A stretch of 64,000 nucleotides of DNA, taken from positions 62,001 to 126,000 of the forward strand of contig NZ_JAENHP010000001.1 in NCBI RefSeq assembly GCF_016834655.1. Reading direction: 5' to 3'. The stretch's first letter is position 1, and each line of letters starts with the position of its first letter. The stretch is from Paractinoplanes ovalisporus (GTDB taxonomy: Bacteria; Actinomycetota; Actinomycetes; Mycobacteriales; Micromonosporaceae). This document shows, in pieces, positions 50,583-57,977 of this stretch. The translations under genes and the position numbers were made by a program. The notes under the pieces were generated by a model. That model worked only from the letters and a program-made list of their open reading frames with translations. It was not told where the DNA came from and ran no database searches.

Positions 50583-51218
50583 ATGGATCCGACACAGGCC
50601 GTGCTCGAGCACCCTTACACGTTGCTCGGACCCCTCGTGCTCCTGGAGGGACCGGCCGCCACCATCACCGCGGGCACGCTCGTCGGCGCCGGGCTGGCCG
50701 TGTTCTGGCCGATCTGGCTGATCGTCGTGGTGGCCGAGGTGGTGGGCGACAGCCTGCTCTACCTGGCCGGCCGGTCGGCGCGACGGCCCTGGGTGGCCCG
50801 GTGGCTGCGAAAACTCAAGGTGGACCGGCTGGCCGCGGTCCCGCTGCCCCGGCTGGTCATCACCGCGAAGATCGTTGACGTCGTGGCGCTGCCCGCCTTC
50901 GTCTGGGCCGGGCTGTCCCGGATCCCGTACCGCCGGTTCGCCGCCTGGGTCGGGGCCACGGCCGCCGTACGCGGTCTGGTCCTGATCGGTCTCGGCGCGC
51001 TGCTCGGCAGCCGCCTCACCGGGCTGCTCGAACGGCCCGGCGGCATCTTCCTGCTCACCGCGGCCGTCGCCGTGCCGGTCGCGCTCTTCCATCTCGCCAT
51101 GAAGCGATACCACCAGAGAAAGGCCACTGCGGAATGCGCATCCTCATCGGAGCCGACACCTACGCCCCCCACGTCAACGGCGCCTCCTACTTTGCCCAGC
51201 GCCTGGCCGTGGCGCTGA
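50583..51218 (+). CDS. DedA-family membrane protein, first of operon
   Basis: A 211-residue protein with a DedA/SNARE-associated layout: PYTLLGPLVLLEGPAATITAG, VVAEVVGDSLLYLAGRSARR, RLVITAKIVDVVALPAFVWAG and two C-terminal helices. Loop motifs (E..P..P and G....R with dual charged segments) are weaker than in the second DedA of this operon. Members translocate undecaprenyl phosphate or other lipid carriers. The frame runs 85 bp into the following glycosyltransferase gene, in a different frame; the last 35 residues there are low-complexity (EPTPTPPTSTAPPTLP), so the functional part may end near residue 180. Confidence 0.78.
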   Translation: MDPTQAVLEHPYTLLGPLVLLEGPAATITAGTLVGAGLAVFWPIWLIVVVAEVVGDSLLYLAGRSARRPWVARWLRKLKVDRLAAVPLPRLVITAKIVDVVALPAFVWAGLSRIPYRRFAAWVGATAAVRGLVLIGLGALLGSRLTGLLERPGGIFLLTAAVAVPVALFHLAMKRYHQRKATAECASSSEPTPTPPTSTAPPTLPSAWPWR

Positions 51219-52324
51219 GCGCGCGGCACGAGGTGCACGTCGCCGCGCCGTCGACGCGGTCGCGCAGCTTCACCGGCATGACCCGCGAGGGCATCGTCGA
51301 GCACCGGGTCCGGTCGCTGCCGGTCCCCGGCCACCCCGGTTTCCGGTTCTGCCCGCCGTTCGGGCTGCGGTCGGAGGCCCGCCGGATCCTCGACGAGGTT
51401 CGTCCGGACGTCGTGCACGTGCAGAGCCACTTCCCGCTGTGCCGGGCGCTGATCGACGCCGCCAACGAGCGCGGCATCCTGGTTGTGGCGACCAACCACT
51501 TCATGCCCGAGAACCTGGTGCACTACCTGCCGATCGGCTCGTCCGGCCGGGCGACGGTGCACGAGTGGGCGTGGCGCGACGCGGCCCGGGTCTATGCCAG
51601 GGCCGACGTCGTGACGGCCCCGACCCCGTACGCGGCCGCGCTGGCGACCGTGGCCGGCGTGCCCGGTCCGGTGCTTCCGCTGTCCAACGGCATCGACCTG
51701 ACCCGGTTCCGCGAGCAGCAGGGCACGGCGGCCGAGTTCCGGCTGCGCTACGGGGTTCCGGACAAGCCCACCATCACATACGTGGGACGGCTCGACGCCG
51801 AGAAGAACCTCGACGTCGTGGTCCGCGCGTTCGCCGCGGTGCGCCGCAGCCTCGACGCCCAGCTGCTGATCGTCGGGGCCGGCGCCGAGCGGCACATCCT
51901 GACCGCGCTCGCCGCCGAGCTGGGCCTCTCCGAGCATGTGACGTTCACCGGTTTCGTGGCCGATTCCGACCTTCCTTCCGCGTACGCGGCCACGACCGTC
52001 TTCGTCAACGCGGGCACCGCCGAGCTGCAGAGCCTGGTCACGCTGGAGGCGATGGCCAGCGGGCGCCCGGTGGTCGGCGCCGACGCCGCGGCCCTGCCCC
52101 ACCTGGTGCTGGACGACGAGACCGGCTACCTGTTCCCGCCCGGCGACAGCGAGATCCTGGCCGACCGCTTGGTGAAGCTGCTGTGCGACCCGAAGCTGGT
52201 GGCCGAGATGGGTCACCGGGCCCGGCTCGTCGCCGAACAGCACGACGAGGTCCGTACGGTGGCGGCGTTCGAGCAGCTGTACGCGATCCGTCCCGCCCGC
52301 GAGACCACCGAGGTCGCCGCGTGA
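51134..52324 (+). CDS. GT4-family glycosyltransferase
   Basis: A 396-residue GT-B enzyme: ILIGADTYAPHVNGASYFAQ at the start, DVVHVQSHFPLCRALIDAA, NHFMPENLVHYLP, ISNGID-like LSNGIDLTRFRE, then TYVGRLDAEKNLDVVVRAFA, LLIVGAGAERHIL, FTGFVADSDLPSAYAAT and the donor motif ELQSLVTLEAMASGRPVVG. This resembles glycosyltransferases that glycosylate membrane lipids (phosphatidylinositol mannosyltransferase or glucosyl-diacylglycerol type). It uses a nucleotide sugar at the cytoplasmic face. ATG 51134 begins the conserved N-terminus; the gene ends in a GTGA overlap with the next. Its setting between two DedA proteins suggests lipid-linked glycan synthesis. Confidence 0.88.
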   Translation: MRILIGADTYAPHVNGASYFAQRLAVALSARHEVHVAAPSTRSRSFTGMTREGIVEHRVRSLPVPGHPGFRFCPPFGLRSEARRILDEVRPDVVHVQSHFPLCRALIDAANERGILVVATNHFMPENLVHYLPIGSSGRATVHEWAWRDAARVYARADVVTAPTPYAAALATVAGVPGPVLPLSNGIDLTRFREQQGTAAEFRLRYGVPDKPTITYVGRLDAEKNLDVVVRAFAAVRRSLDAQLLIVGAGAERHILTALAAELGLSEHVTFTGFVADSDLPSAYAATTVFVNAGTAELQSLVTLEAMASGRPVVGADAAALPHLVLDDETGYLFPPGDSEILADRLVKLLCDPKLVAEMGHRARLVAEQHDEVRTVAAFEQLYAIRPARETTEVAA

Positions 52325-52965
52325 CGGCGACCGCCGCGACGACGGGCACGTCCCGCTGGTTCCGCAACGCCCAGCTGAGCCTCGGAACGGCCACCGTCGC
52401 CGGCACGGGCCTGCTCCTGGTCGGCGACGTCGACCCGGTCAACGAGATGATCAGCGACGCGGTCCAAACCGTGCCCGGCGCGTTGCTGCTGATGGTGGCG
52501 GCGTGCGGCCTGGCGTCGGCCGGGCTCTGGCTCCTGGCCGGGGCCCGCCGCACGCTCCCCCGCTCGCCGCTGCTGACCACGATGCTGGCGGTGTGGTGCG
52601 CCTCTCTGGTGGCGGTCGCTTTCTTCCCCACCAACCTGCCCGGCGCCGAACCGGGCGTGGCCGCTGTGGTGCACCGGGTCGGCGCGGGCCTGATGGCGGC
52701 CCTGCCACCGTTGATCGCGCTGCTGGTGGCCGACCTCGCCGGCCGCCGCACCCCTGGCGAGCCGGGTCGTGTGCGGCTGCTGCGAGCTGCGGGGCTGACC
52801 AGCTTGGCTGTTTGCGTCGCGTTCGGGGCGCTGCACGGGCCGGCCGTGCTGGCGGGGACGGGCGTCCTCCCATATGCGGGCCTGTTCGAACGCATCCTGA
52901 TGGCGCTCGTGATCGTGGTCGCCGGGCTGTGCGCTTGGGTCATCGCCGATCAGGAGCGCACCTGA
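52321..52965 (+). CDS. DUF998-like integral membrane protein
   Basis: A 214-residue protein with six hydrophobic helices; AVWCASLVAVAFFPTNLPGAE and VVHRVGAGLMAALPPLIALL contain the FPT and histidine positions typical of the DUF998 family. Function unknown, although relatives sit next to glycosyltransferases and lipid carriers. GTG 52321 overlaps the glycosyltransferase stop (GTGA), and its own TGA overlaps the ATG of the second DedA (TGATG at 52963-52967), so all of these genes are translationally coupled. Confidence 0.8.
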   Translation: MTATAATTGTSRWFRNAQLSLGTATVAGTGLLLVGDVDPVNEMISDAVQTVPGALLLMVAACGLASAGLWLLAGARRTLPRSPLLTTMLAVWCASLVAVAFFPTNLPGAEPGVAAVVHRVGAGLMAALPPLIALLVADLAGRRTPGEPGRVRLLRAAGLTSLAVCVAFGALHGPAVLAGTGVLPYAGLFERILMALVIVVAGLCAWVIADQERT

Positions 52966-53561
52966 TGGACTTGATGCACCTCATCGAGGGCGCGATGGCG
53001 TCGCCCCTGATCTATCCCGTGATTCTCGTGCTGGCCCTGCTCGACGCGTTCCTGCCGATCGTGCCGTCGGAAACGGTGGTCATCGCAGCCGCCGTGTTCG
53101 CGGTGTCGGGCGTGCCGTCGCTACCGCTCATCATCGTGATGGCCGCGGTGGGCGCGTTCGTGGGCGACCACATCGGCTACGGCCTGGGCCGGCTTCTGCG
53201 ACGGCACGGCCGCCCGCGCCGCCTGGCCCAGGCCGTCGACCGCATCGCGCCGCACCTGCATCGCCGCGGCGGGGCCCTGATCCTGGCCGGCCGCTTCATT
53301 CCCGGCGGCCGCACCGCGATCGTCACCACCAGCGGCGCGACCGGCTATCCCCTGGCCCGCTTCTCGTTGTTCGCCGCCCTGGCCGCGGTGCTGTGGGCCG
53401 CGTACTCGGGCCTGATCGGCTTTGTCGGTGGCGCCGCGTTCGAGTCCAACCCGGCCCTGGGCCTCGCCGTCGGCCTCGGCCTGGCCCTGGCGATCACGGT
53501 CTTGGGCGAGTTGTTCCGTTACGTGCGCGCTCGCCGCCGCCCGGCGGTGGCCGAATGCTGA
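52965..53561 (+). CDS. DedA-family membrane protein, last of operon
   Basis: A 198-residue DedA protein with strong family motifs: LALLDAFLPIVPSETVVIAAA (re-entrant helix with acidic residue), GAFVGDHIGYGLGRLLRRHG, RRGGALILAGRFIPGGRTAIVTTSG (conserved FxPGxR) and a C-terminal amphipathic tail. Family members recycle undecaprenyl phosphate or flip phosphatidylethanolamine using proton motive force. Second DedA in the same operon, only about 25-30% alike by eye to the first. The stop codon opens a 72 bp tandem repeat downstream. Confidence 0.88.
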   Translation: MDLMHLIEGAMASPLIYPVILVLALLDAFLPIVPSETVVIAAAVFAVSGVPSLPLIIVMAAVGAFVGDHIGYGLGRLLRRHGRPRRLAQAVDRIAPHLHRRGGALILAGRFIPGGRTAIVTTSGATGYPLARFSLFAALAAVLWAAYSGLIGFVGGAAFESNPALGLAVGLGLALAITVLGELFRYVRARRRPAVAEC

Positions 53562-53690
53562 CGCACACCAACCCGGGCGACAATGAGCGAACGCACAACG
53601 CGCCACAACCAACCCGCGCAATCCGAACAGTGACGCGCACCAACCCGGACAACACTGAGCGAACGCGCAACGCGCAACCGCCGGCGGACG
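53559..53690 (+). repeat. 72 bp tandem repeat beginning at the DedA stop codon
   Basis: TGACGC(A/G)CACCAACCCGG recurs at 53559 and 53631, each followed by GAGCGAACGC(A/G)CAACGCGC. The first TGA is the stop of the upstream gene. The region up to 53707 has no gene. Confidence 0.85.
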
Positions 53691-53707
53691 GTGGCCGGCC
53701 GCCAGAG

Positions 53708-54790
53708 CTAGCGTTCGCGGACTCGGGTCGCGATGGCCTCGCCCAACTCCACCGTCGTGCCTTTGCCGTGCAGGTCGGGGGTCAGCGGCGCCTCGGACGG
53801 GCCCAGCGCCAGTACGTCCTCGATCGCGCCGAGCAGGTGGGCCGCCGCCTCGGGGTGGCCCAGGTGGTCGAGCATCATCGAACCGCACCAGATCTGGCCC
53901 ACCGGGTTGGCGATGCCGCGCCCGGCGATGTCGGGGGCGGAACCGTGCACCGGCTCGAACAGGCTCGGGTGGGCGCGGTCGGGGTTGATGTTCGCGCTGG
54001 GGGCGATCCCGAGCGTGCCGGTGCAGGCCGGCCCGAGGTCGGACAGGATGTCGCCGAACAGGTTGCTCGCCACCACGACGTCGAACCACTCGGGGTGCAG
54101 CACGAATTGGGCCGCCAGGGCGTCGATGTGGAACTTGTCGACCCGTACGGCCGCGAACTCCGACGCCATCGCGGCCACACGCTCGTCCCAGTAGGGCATC
54201 GAGATGGAGATGCCGTTGCTCTTCGTGGCCGAGGTCAGGTGCTGTTCCGGGCGGCGGGCGGCCTGCTCGAACGCGAACCGCAGCACCCGGTCGACGCCGA
54301 CACGCGTCATGACCGTCTCCTGCATCACGGTCTCGCGCTCGGTGCCCTCGAAGATGCGGCCGCCGATGCTCGAGTACTCCCCCTCGGTGTTCTCGCGCAC
54401 GACGACGAAGTCGATGTCGCCGGGTTCACGGCCCGCGAGGGGGCTGCGGACACCGGGCATCAGGCGGCACGGGCGCAGGTTCACGTACTGGTCGAAGGTG
54501 CGCCGGAACTGCAGCAGGCTCCCCCACAGCGAGATGTGGTCGGGCACGACCTCGGGCCAGCCGACCGCGCCGAAGAAGATGGCGTCGTACTGCCGCAGGG
54601 TCGGCTCCCAATCGGGCGGGAGCATCGTGCCGTGTTTCTGCCAGTATTCGGCGCTGGCGAAGTCGAAGTGGTCGAACGCGAGCGTGATGCCGAACCGGCC
54701 GGCGGTCGCTCGGAGCGCCTCGAGCCCGGCCGGCACGACCTCACGGCCGATGCCGTCGCCCGGAATCACGGCGATGCGGTGGGTGGTCAC
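53708..54790 (-). CDS. Tartrate/isopropylmalate-dehydrogenase family oxidative decarboxylase
   Basis: A 360-residue member of the beta-decarboxylating dehydrogenase family: IAVIPGDGIGREVVPAGLEAL, VNLRPCRLMPGVRSPL, VVVRENTEGEYSSIGG, HLTSATKSNGISISMPYWDE, VDKFHIDALAAQFVLHPEWFD and FEPVHGSAPDIAGRGIANP. The SIGGR and THxT-type details (ATKSNG in place of the isocitrate enzyme signature) fit the tartrate dehydrogenase/D-malate dehydrogenase group. It would oxidise D-malate, tartrate or an alkylmalate with NAD+ and a divalent metal. The ATG overlaps the stop of the GntR gene by 4 bp, so the two are co-expressed. Confidence 0.88.
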   Translation of the reverse strand: MTTHRIAVIPGDGIGREVVPAGLEALRATAGRFGITLAFDHFDFASAEYWQKHGTMLPPDWEPTLRQYDAIFFGAVGWPEVVPDHISLWGSLLQFRRTFDQYVNLRPCRLMPGVRSPLAGREPGDIDFVVVRENTEGEYSSIGGRIFEGTERETVMQETVMTRVGVDRVLRFAFEQAARRPEQHLTSATKSNGISISMPYWDERVAAMASEFAAVRVDKFHIDALAAQFVLHPEWFDVVVASNLFGDILSDLGPACTGTLGIAPSANINPDRAHPSLFEPVHGSAPDIAGRGIANPVGQIWCGSMMLDHLGHPEAAAHLLGAIEDVLALGPSEAPLTPDLHGKGTTVELGEAIATRVRER

Positions 54791-55476
54791 GGCGCCTCCC
54801 TCAACGCGGCGAGCCCGCCCTGCGCGTCCTCGAGGGCCAGACGCTCGGCGGCGGCCGAGTCGCCGGCGCGCAGGGCACGGACCAGGGCGCGGTGGCTGGT
54901 GTACCTCTCCAGGCCGAACGTATCGTCCTCGGCCACCTTGCGCAGCAGGAGCTCGCGGCGGCGGGGGCGGCTGAACACACGGCTCTGTTCGAGCATGCGG
55001 ACGAGCACCGGGTTGTGCGCGCAGGCGCTGACGGTGTCGTTGAACTCCTGCATCGTGTCGAACAGGTCGTTCAGGTGACGGCCGGTCGGCTGCTCCTGGC
55101 GGCGCCGCTCCTTGAGCAGAATCAGCAGGTCGTCGGCCCGGTCGAGGATAGCGTCGAGGGCGTCGAGCTGGTCGGGGGCGGCGTGCCGGGCGGCGAACCG
55201 GGCGACCAGGCCGCGCAGGCCGACCTCCACCTCGGCCAGGTCATCGATGGCGGCGTCGCGGATGGCGGCGACCAGGACCGTACGCGGGCCGATCCGTTCG
55301 ATGAGCCCGTCGAGTTCGAGGCGCCGCAGAGCTTCCCGCACGGGGGTGGGACTGATCGCGAGCCGCTCGGCCATGCCGCGCTCGGTCACCTTCTCTCCCG
55401 GCGCCAGTTCGCCGGTGGCGATCGCGGTGCGGACATGACGATACGCCTGGTCGGCGAGCGTCTCGGTGGCTGTCAT
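54787..55476 (-). CDS. GntR-family (FCD/FadR-type) regulator
   Basis: A 229-residue regulator: N-terminal winged helix (AYRHVRTAIATGELAPGEKV, MAERLAISPTPVREALRRLELDGLIE) and C-terminal FCD domain with metal-binding His/Asp positions (NDLFDTMQEFNDTVSACAHN, YTSHRALVRALRAGD). FCD regulators bind carboxylic acids; this fits control of the acid-catabolism genes on both sides. Its gene is divergent from the MFS gene, with a palindrome between, and overlaps the dehydrogenase gene. Confidence 0.9.
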   Translation of the reverse strand: MTATETLADQAYRHVRTAIATGELAPGEKVTERGMAERLAISPTPVREALRRLELDGLIERIGPRTVLVAAIRDAAIDDLAEVEVGLRGLVARFAARHAAPDQLDALDAILDRADDLLILLKERRRQEQPTGRHLNDLFDTMQEFNDTVSACAHNPVLVRMLEQSRVFSRPRRRELLLRKVAEDDTFGLERYTSHRALVRALRAGDSAAAERLALEDAQGGLAALREAP

Positions 55477-55527
55477 GACGGCACTCTAGCTCATGATGTT
55501 TTTAAAGACGATGCAACTGTTGACGCT

Positions 55528-55541
55528 TTTGCTACAGCAAA
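55528..55541. promoter_or_regulatory. Candidate GntR operator
   Basis: TTTGCT-AC-AGCAAA is a perfect 6+2+6 palindrome in the AT-rich 95 bp divergent region between the GntR and MFS genes, 30 bp from the MFS start. Confidence 0.55.
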
Positions 55542-55571
55542 TTAACGTGACCGCGGACACATGGAGGCGAC

Positions 55572-56843
55572 ATGGCCGAAATGAAAACCCGCGACGTCGC
55601 GGCATCCCCCTCCCACCGCACAATCACGTTCTTCATCGCCCTGACGCTGTTCGCGCAGGAGTCGACCTGGAACTTCTACGACAACCAGGTGCCGGTCCTG
55701 CTGCGCGAACACGTGGCCAGCGCGGCCCTGGTCGGCGCGCTGATGGGCATGGACAACCTGCTGGGGATCTTCATCCAGCCGTGGATCGGCAACCGCTCGG
55801 ACAACACCCGTACGCGGTGGGGCCGGCGCGTCCCCTACCTCGCGGTCGGCATGCCGCTGGCCGCCGTCCTCTTCGTGTTCCTGCCCTGGACCACCTCGGC
55901 CGCCATGCTGATCGCGGTCATGGTCGGCTACGCGCTGGTCGCCAACACCATGCGGCCCCTGGCCGAGTCGCTGGTGCCCGACTTCATCCCGCCCGAGCGG
56001 CGCAGCCGGGCCAACGCCATCGTGAAGATCGCGGCCGCGCTGACCATCATCGTGGCGTCGCTGATCAGCCTGCTCGTGGTCGACGACCATCCGAAGGCCT
56101 CGTTCGCCATCCCGGCTGCGATCCTGTTGGCCGTCACGGCCGTCGTCGTGGTAAAGGTGCGCGACAGCCGTTCGACCGGCTACCAGCAGGCGCTGGCGTC
56201 GGACGCCGAGTCGGAGACGGCGCGGGTCCCGTTCCGCGAGGTGGTGACCGACCTGGTCACCGACCGCGACCGCCGACGGGTTCTGCTGTTGCTCACGGTC
56301 ATGCTGTTCGGCGGGGCGTGGTTCGCCTCCCGGTCACTCATCACCCCGTACGGGATGGAAGCTCTTGATCTCACGCGGGGTGAGGCCGGTGGCCTGACGC
56401 TGCCGAGCGGGATCGCCTATGTCGTCGCGGCCTATCCGGCGGCGCTGCTGGCCGAACGGTTCGGGCGGCTCAAGACCATGGGCGTGGGCATGGCGTTGTT
56501 CGCGGCCGCGATGGCCGCCGGTGCCGTGGTGCGAACCCCGACGGCGACCGTGATCGTCTTCTGCGTGGCGGCGGTGGGCGCGGCCGGGTTCCTGATCAAC
56601 GCGGCGGTCGCGCTGTGGAATCTGGCGCCCTCGAGCCGGGTCCTCGGGACCTACACCGGCCTGTACGCGGTCACGTGGTACCTGGGCGGCTTCGGCGGCC
56701 CGGCCCTGATCGGCGGGGTCGTCGACCTGACCGGGTGGGACGGGATGCTGCTGGACATCGCTGTCCTGGCCGTGCTCGCCATCCTCGTCGTCGCCCGTCT
56801 GGGCCGGCTGCAGCGCCGCGCGAACTCCCCGATCCTCAAGTGA
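55572..56843 (+). CDS. MFS transporter (SLC45/GPH-like)
   Basis: A 423-residue transporter with twelve hydrophobic helices. The loop after helix 2 reads GNRSDNTRTRWGRRVPYL, a motif-A variant (GxxSDxxRxRxGRR) typical of the SLC45/GPH-like branch usually acting on sugars or carboxylates. Loop 6-7 has DRDRRRVL. ATG 55572 has GGAGG 5 bp upstream. It heads the plus-strand operon of 2-hydroxyacid and AtuA-like genes, so it is probably the substrate importer. The last codons (ATC CTC AAG TGA) seed a tandem repeat. Confidence 0.87.
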   Translation: MAEMKTRDVAASPSHRTITFFIALTLFAQESTWNFYDNQVPVLLREHVASAALVGALMGMDNLLGIFIQPWIGNRSDNTRTRWGRRVPYLAVGMPLAAVLFVFLPWTTSAAMLIAVMVGYALVANTMRPLAESLVPDFIPPERRSRANAIVKIAAALTIIVASLISLLVVDDHPKASFAIPAAILLAVTAVVVVKVRDSRSTGYQQALASDAESETARVPFREVVTDLVTDRDRRRVLLLLTVMLFGGAWFASRSLITPYGMEALDLTRGEAGGLTLPSGIAYVVAAYPAALLAERFGRLKTMGVGMALFAAAMAAGAVVRTPTATVIVFCVAAVGAAGFLINAAVALWNLAPSSRVLGTYTGLYAVTWYLGGFGGPALIGGVVDLTGWDGMLLDIAVLAVLAILVVARLGRLQRRANSPILK

Positions 56844-56924
56844 CCCTCCAGTGATTTCTCAGTGCCTCTGATTTCTCAGTTGCCTCCAGTGATTTCTCAA
56901 GTGCCTCCAGTGATTTCTCAAGTG
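56841..56924 (+). repeat. 21 bp tandem repeat derived from the MFS gene end
   Basis: TGATTTCTCA(A)GTGCCTCCAG is repeated at 56852, 56869, 56890 and 56911, the last two perfect at period 21. It resembles GATCCTCAAGTGACCCTCCAG spanning the stop of the MFS gene, which appears to be the source. Confidence 0.88.
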
Positions 56925-56933
56925 AAGGAAGCG

Positions 56934-57977
56934 ATGTCGACCATTCTGATCACCACGGACTACCTGGTTCCGGGCGACGAAGTGGACACCTACCTGACCG
57001 GGCTCGGCTTCACGACACGACATTCGCCGTTGCGCGGGAAGCGCTCGGCCGACGATCTGATCGCCGCGCTGGACGGGGTCGAGGGCGCGTTGATCGCGAA
57101 CGAGCCGATGACGGCCGAAGTGCTCACGCAGGCGCCGTCGTTGCGCGCGATCGTCCGTACGGGCGTCGGATATGACTCGGTCGACGTGGCCGCGGCTGCA
57201 CGAATGAACATCAGCGTGAGCAACCTGCCCGGCATCAACGCCAACGCGGTCGCCGAGTACACGATCGCGCTCATGCTCGCTCAAGCGCGCAATCTGGTCG
57301 GCATGGCCACGGGTGTCGCCGCCGGTGGGTGGCCGCGCCGTGACGGTTTCGAACTGCGCGGACGGACATTGGGCATCATCGGGCGCGGTGCGGTCGCGCA
57401 GCAGGTGCGTCCGCTGGCGTCGGCGTTCGGGATGACCGTTCTGGACGGCGACCTGGACAAGGTGTTGCGCGAATCCGACTTCGTGTCCGTTCACACGGCA
57501 TTGAGCGAACGCACACGACACCTGATCGATGCGGACGCTCTGGCCAAGATGAAACCGACCGCGCATCTCATCAACACCGCGCGCGGTCCGATCGTGGACG
57601 AGGTGGCGCTGGTCGAGGCTGTTCGTTCCGGCCGGATCGCCGGCGCCGCCCTGGACGTGGTCGACGTCGAACCGTTGCCCGCCGACAGCATCCTGCGCGG
57701 TGTCGCCGGCATCACGGTCTATTCGCACATGGCCGGGCAGACGGCCGAGGCCCGCCGCGACGCCGGTCTGCTCGGCGCCCGCGAGCTGGTCGCCGCCCTG
57801 GCCGGAAACCCGCAGCACGCCGTCGCTGCCCCGGCCGGAAACCCGCAGCATGCCGTAGCCGACCTGGCCGGAAAGCCGCAGCACGCCGTAGCCGACCTGG
57901 CCGGAAAGCCGCAGCAGGCCGCCGCCCTCGCCGTAAACCCGCAGCACGCCGTCGCCGATCGAGTGGAGGGCGCATGA
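56934..57977 (+). CDS. D-2-hydroxyacid dehydrogenase family protein with C-terminal repeat
   Basis: A 347-residue enzyme. The NAD(P)-binding part has GRTLGIIGRGAVAQQVRPLA; the substrate motif is RTGVGYDSVDVAAA, NLPGINANAVAEYTIAL, SERTRHLIDADALAKMKPTAHLINTARGPIVDE, and DVVDVEPLP...VYSHMAG (catalytic Arg, Glu, His). This is the phosphoglycerate/2-hydroxyacid dehydrogenase family. ATG 56934 has AAGGAAG upstream. After residue about 290 the protein continues with five 11-residue units (AGNPQHAVADL type), so the C-terminus is an accidental-looking tail. Overlaps the FAD gene by ATGA. Confidence 0.87.
   Translation: MSTILITTDYLVPGDEVDTYLTGLGFTTRHSPLRGKRSADDLIAALDGVEGALIANEPMTAEVLTQAPSLRAIVRTGVGYDSVDVAAAARMNISVSNLPGINANAVAEYTIALMLAQARNLVGMATGVAAGGWPRRDGFELRGRTLGIIGRGAVAQQVRPLASAFGMTVLDGDLDKVLRESDFVSVHTALSERTRHLIDADALAKMKPTAHLINTARGPIVDEVALVEAVRSGRIAGAALDVVDVEPLPADSILRGVAGITVYSHMAGQTAEARRDAGLLGARELVAALAGNPQHAVAAPAGNPQHAVADLAGKPQHAVADLAGKPQQAAALAVNPQHAVADRVEGA
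57801..57962 (+). repeat. 33 bp coding minisatellite, five units, at the dehydrogenase 3' end
   Basis: Units at 57801, 57834, 57867, 57900 and 57933 encode AGNPQHAVAAP / AGKPQHAVADL and variants. Units 3 and 4 are nearly identical. Frame is kept. Confidence 0.92.
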
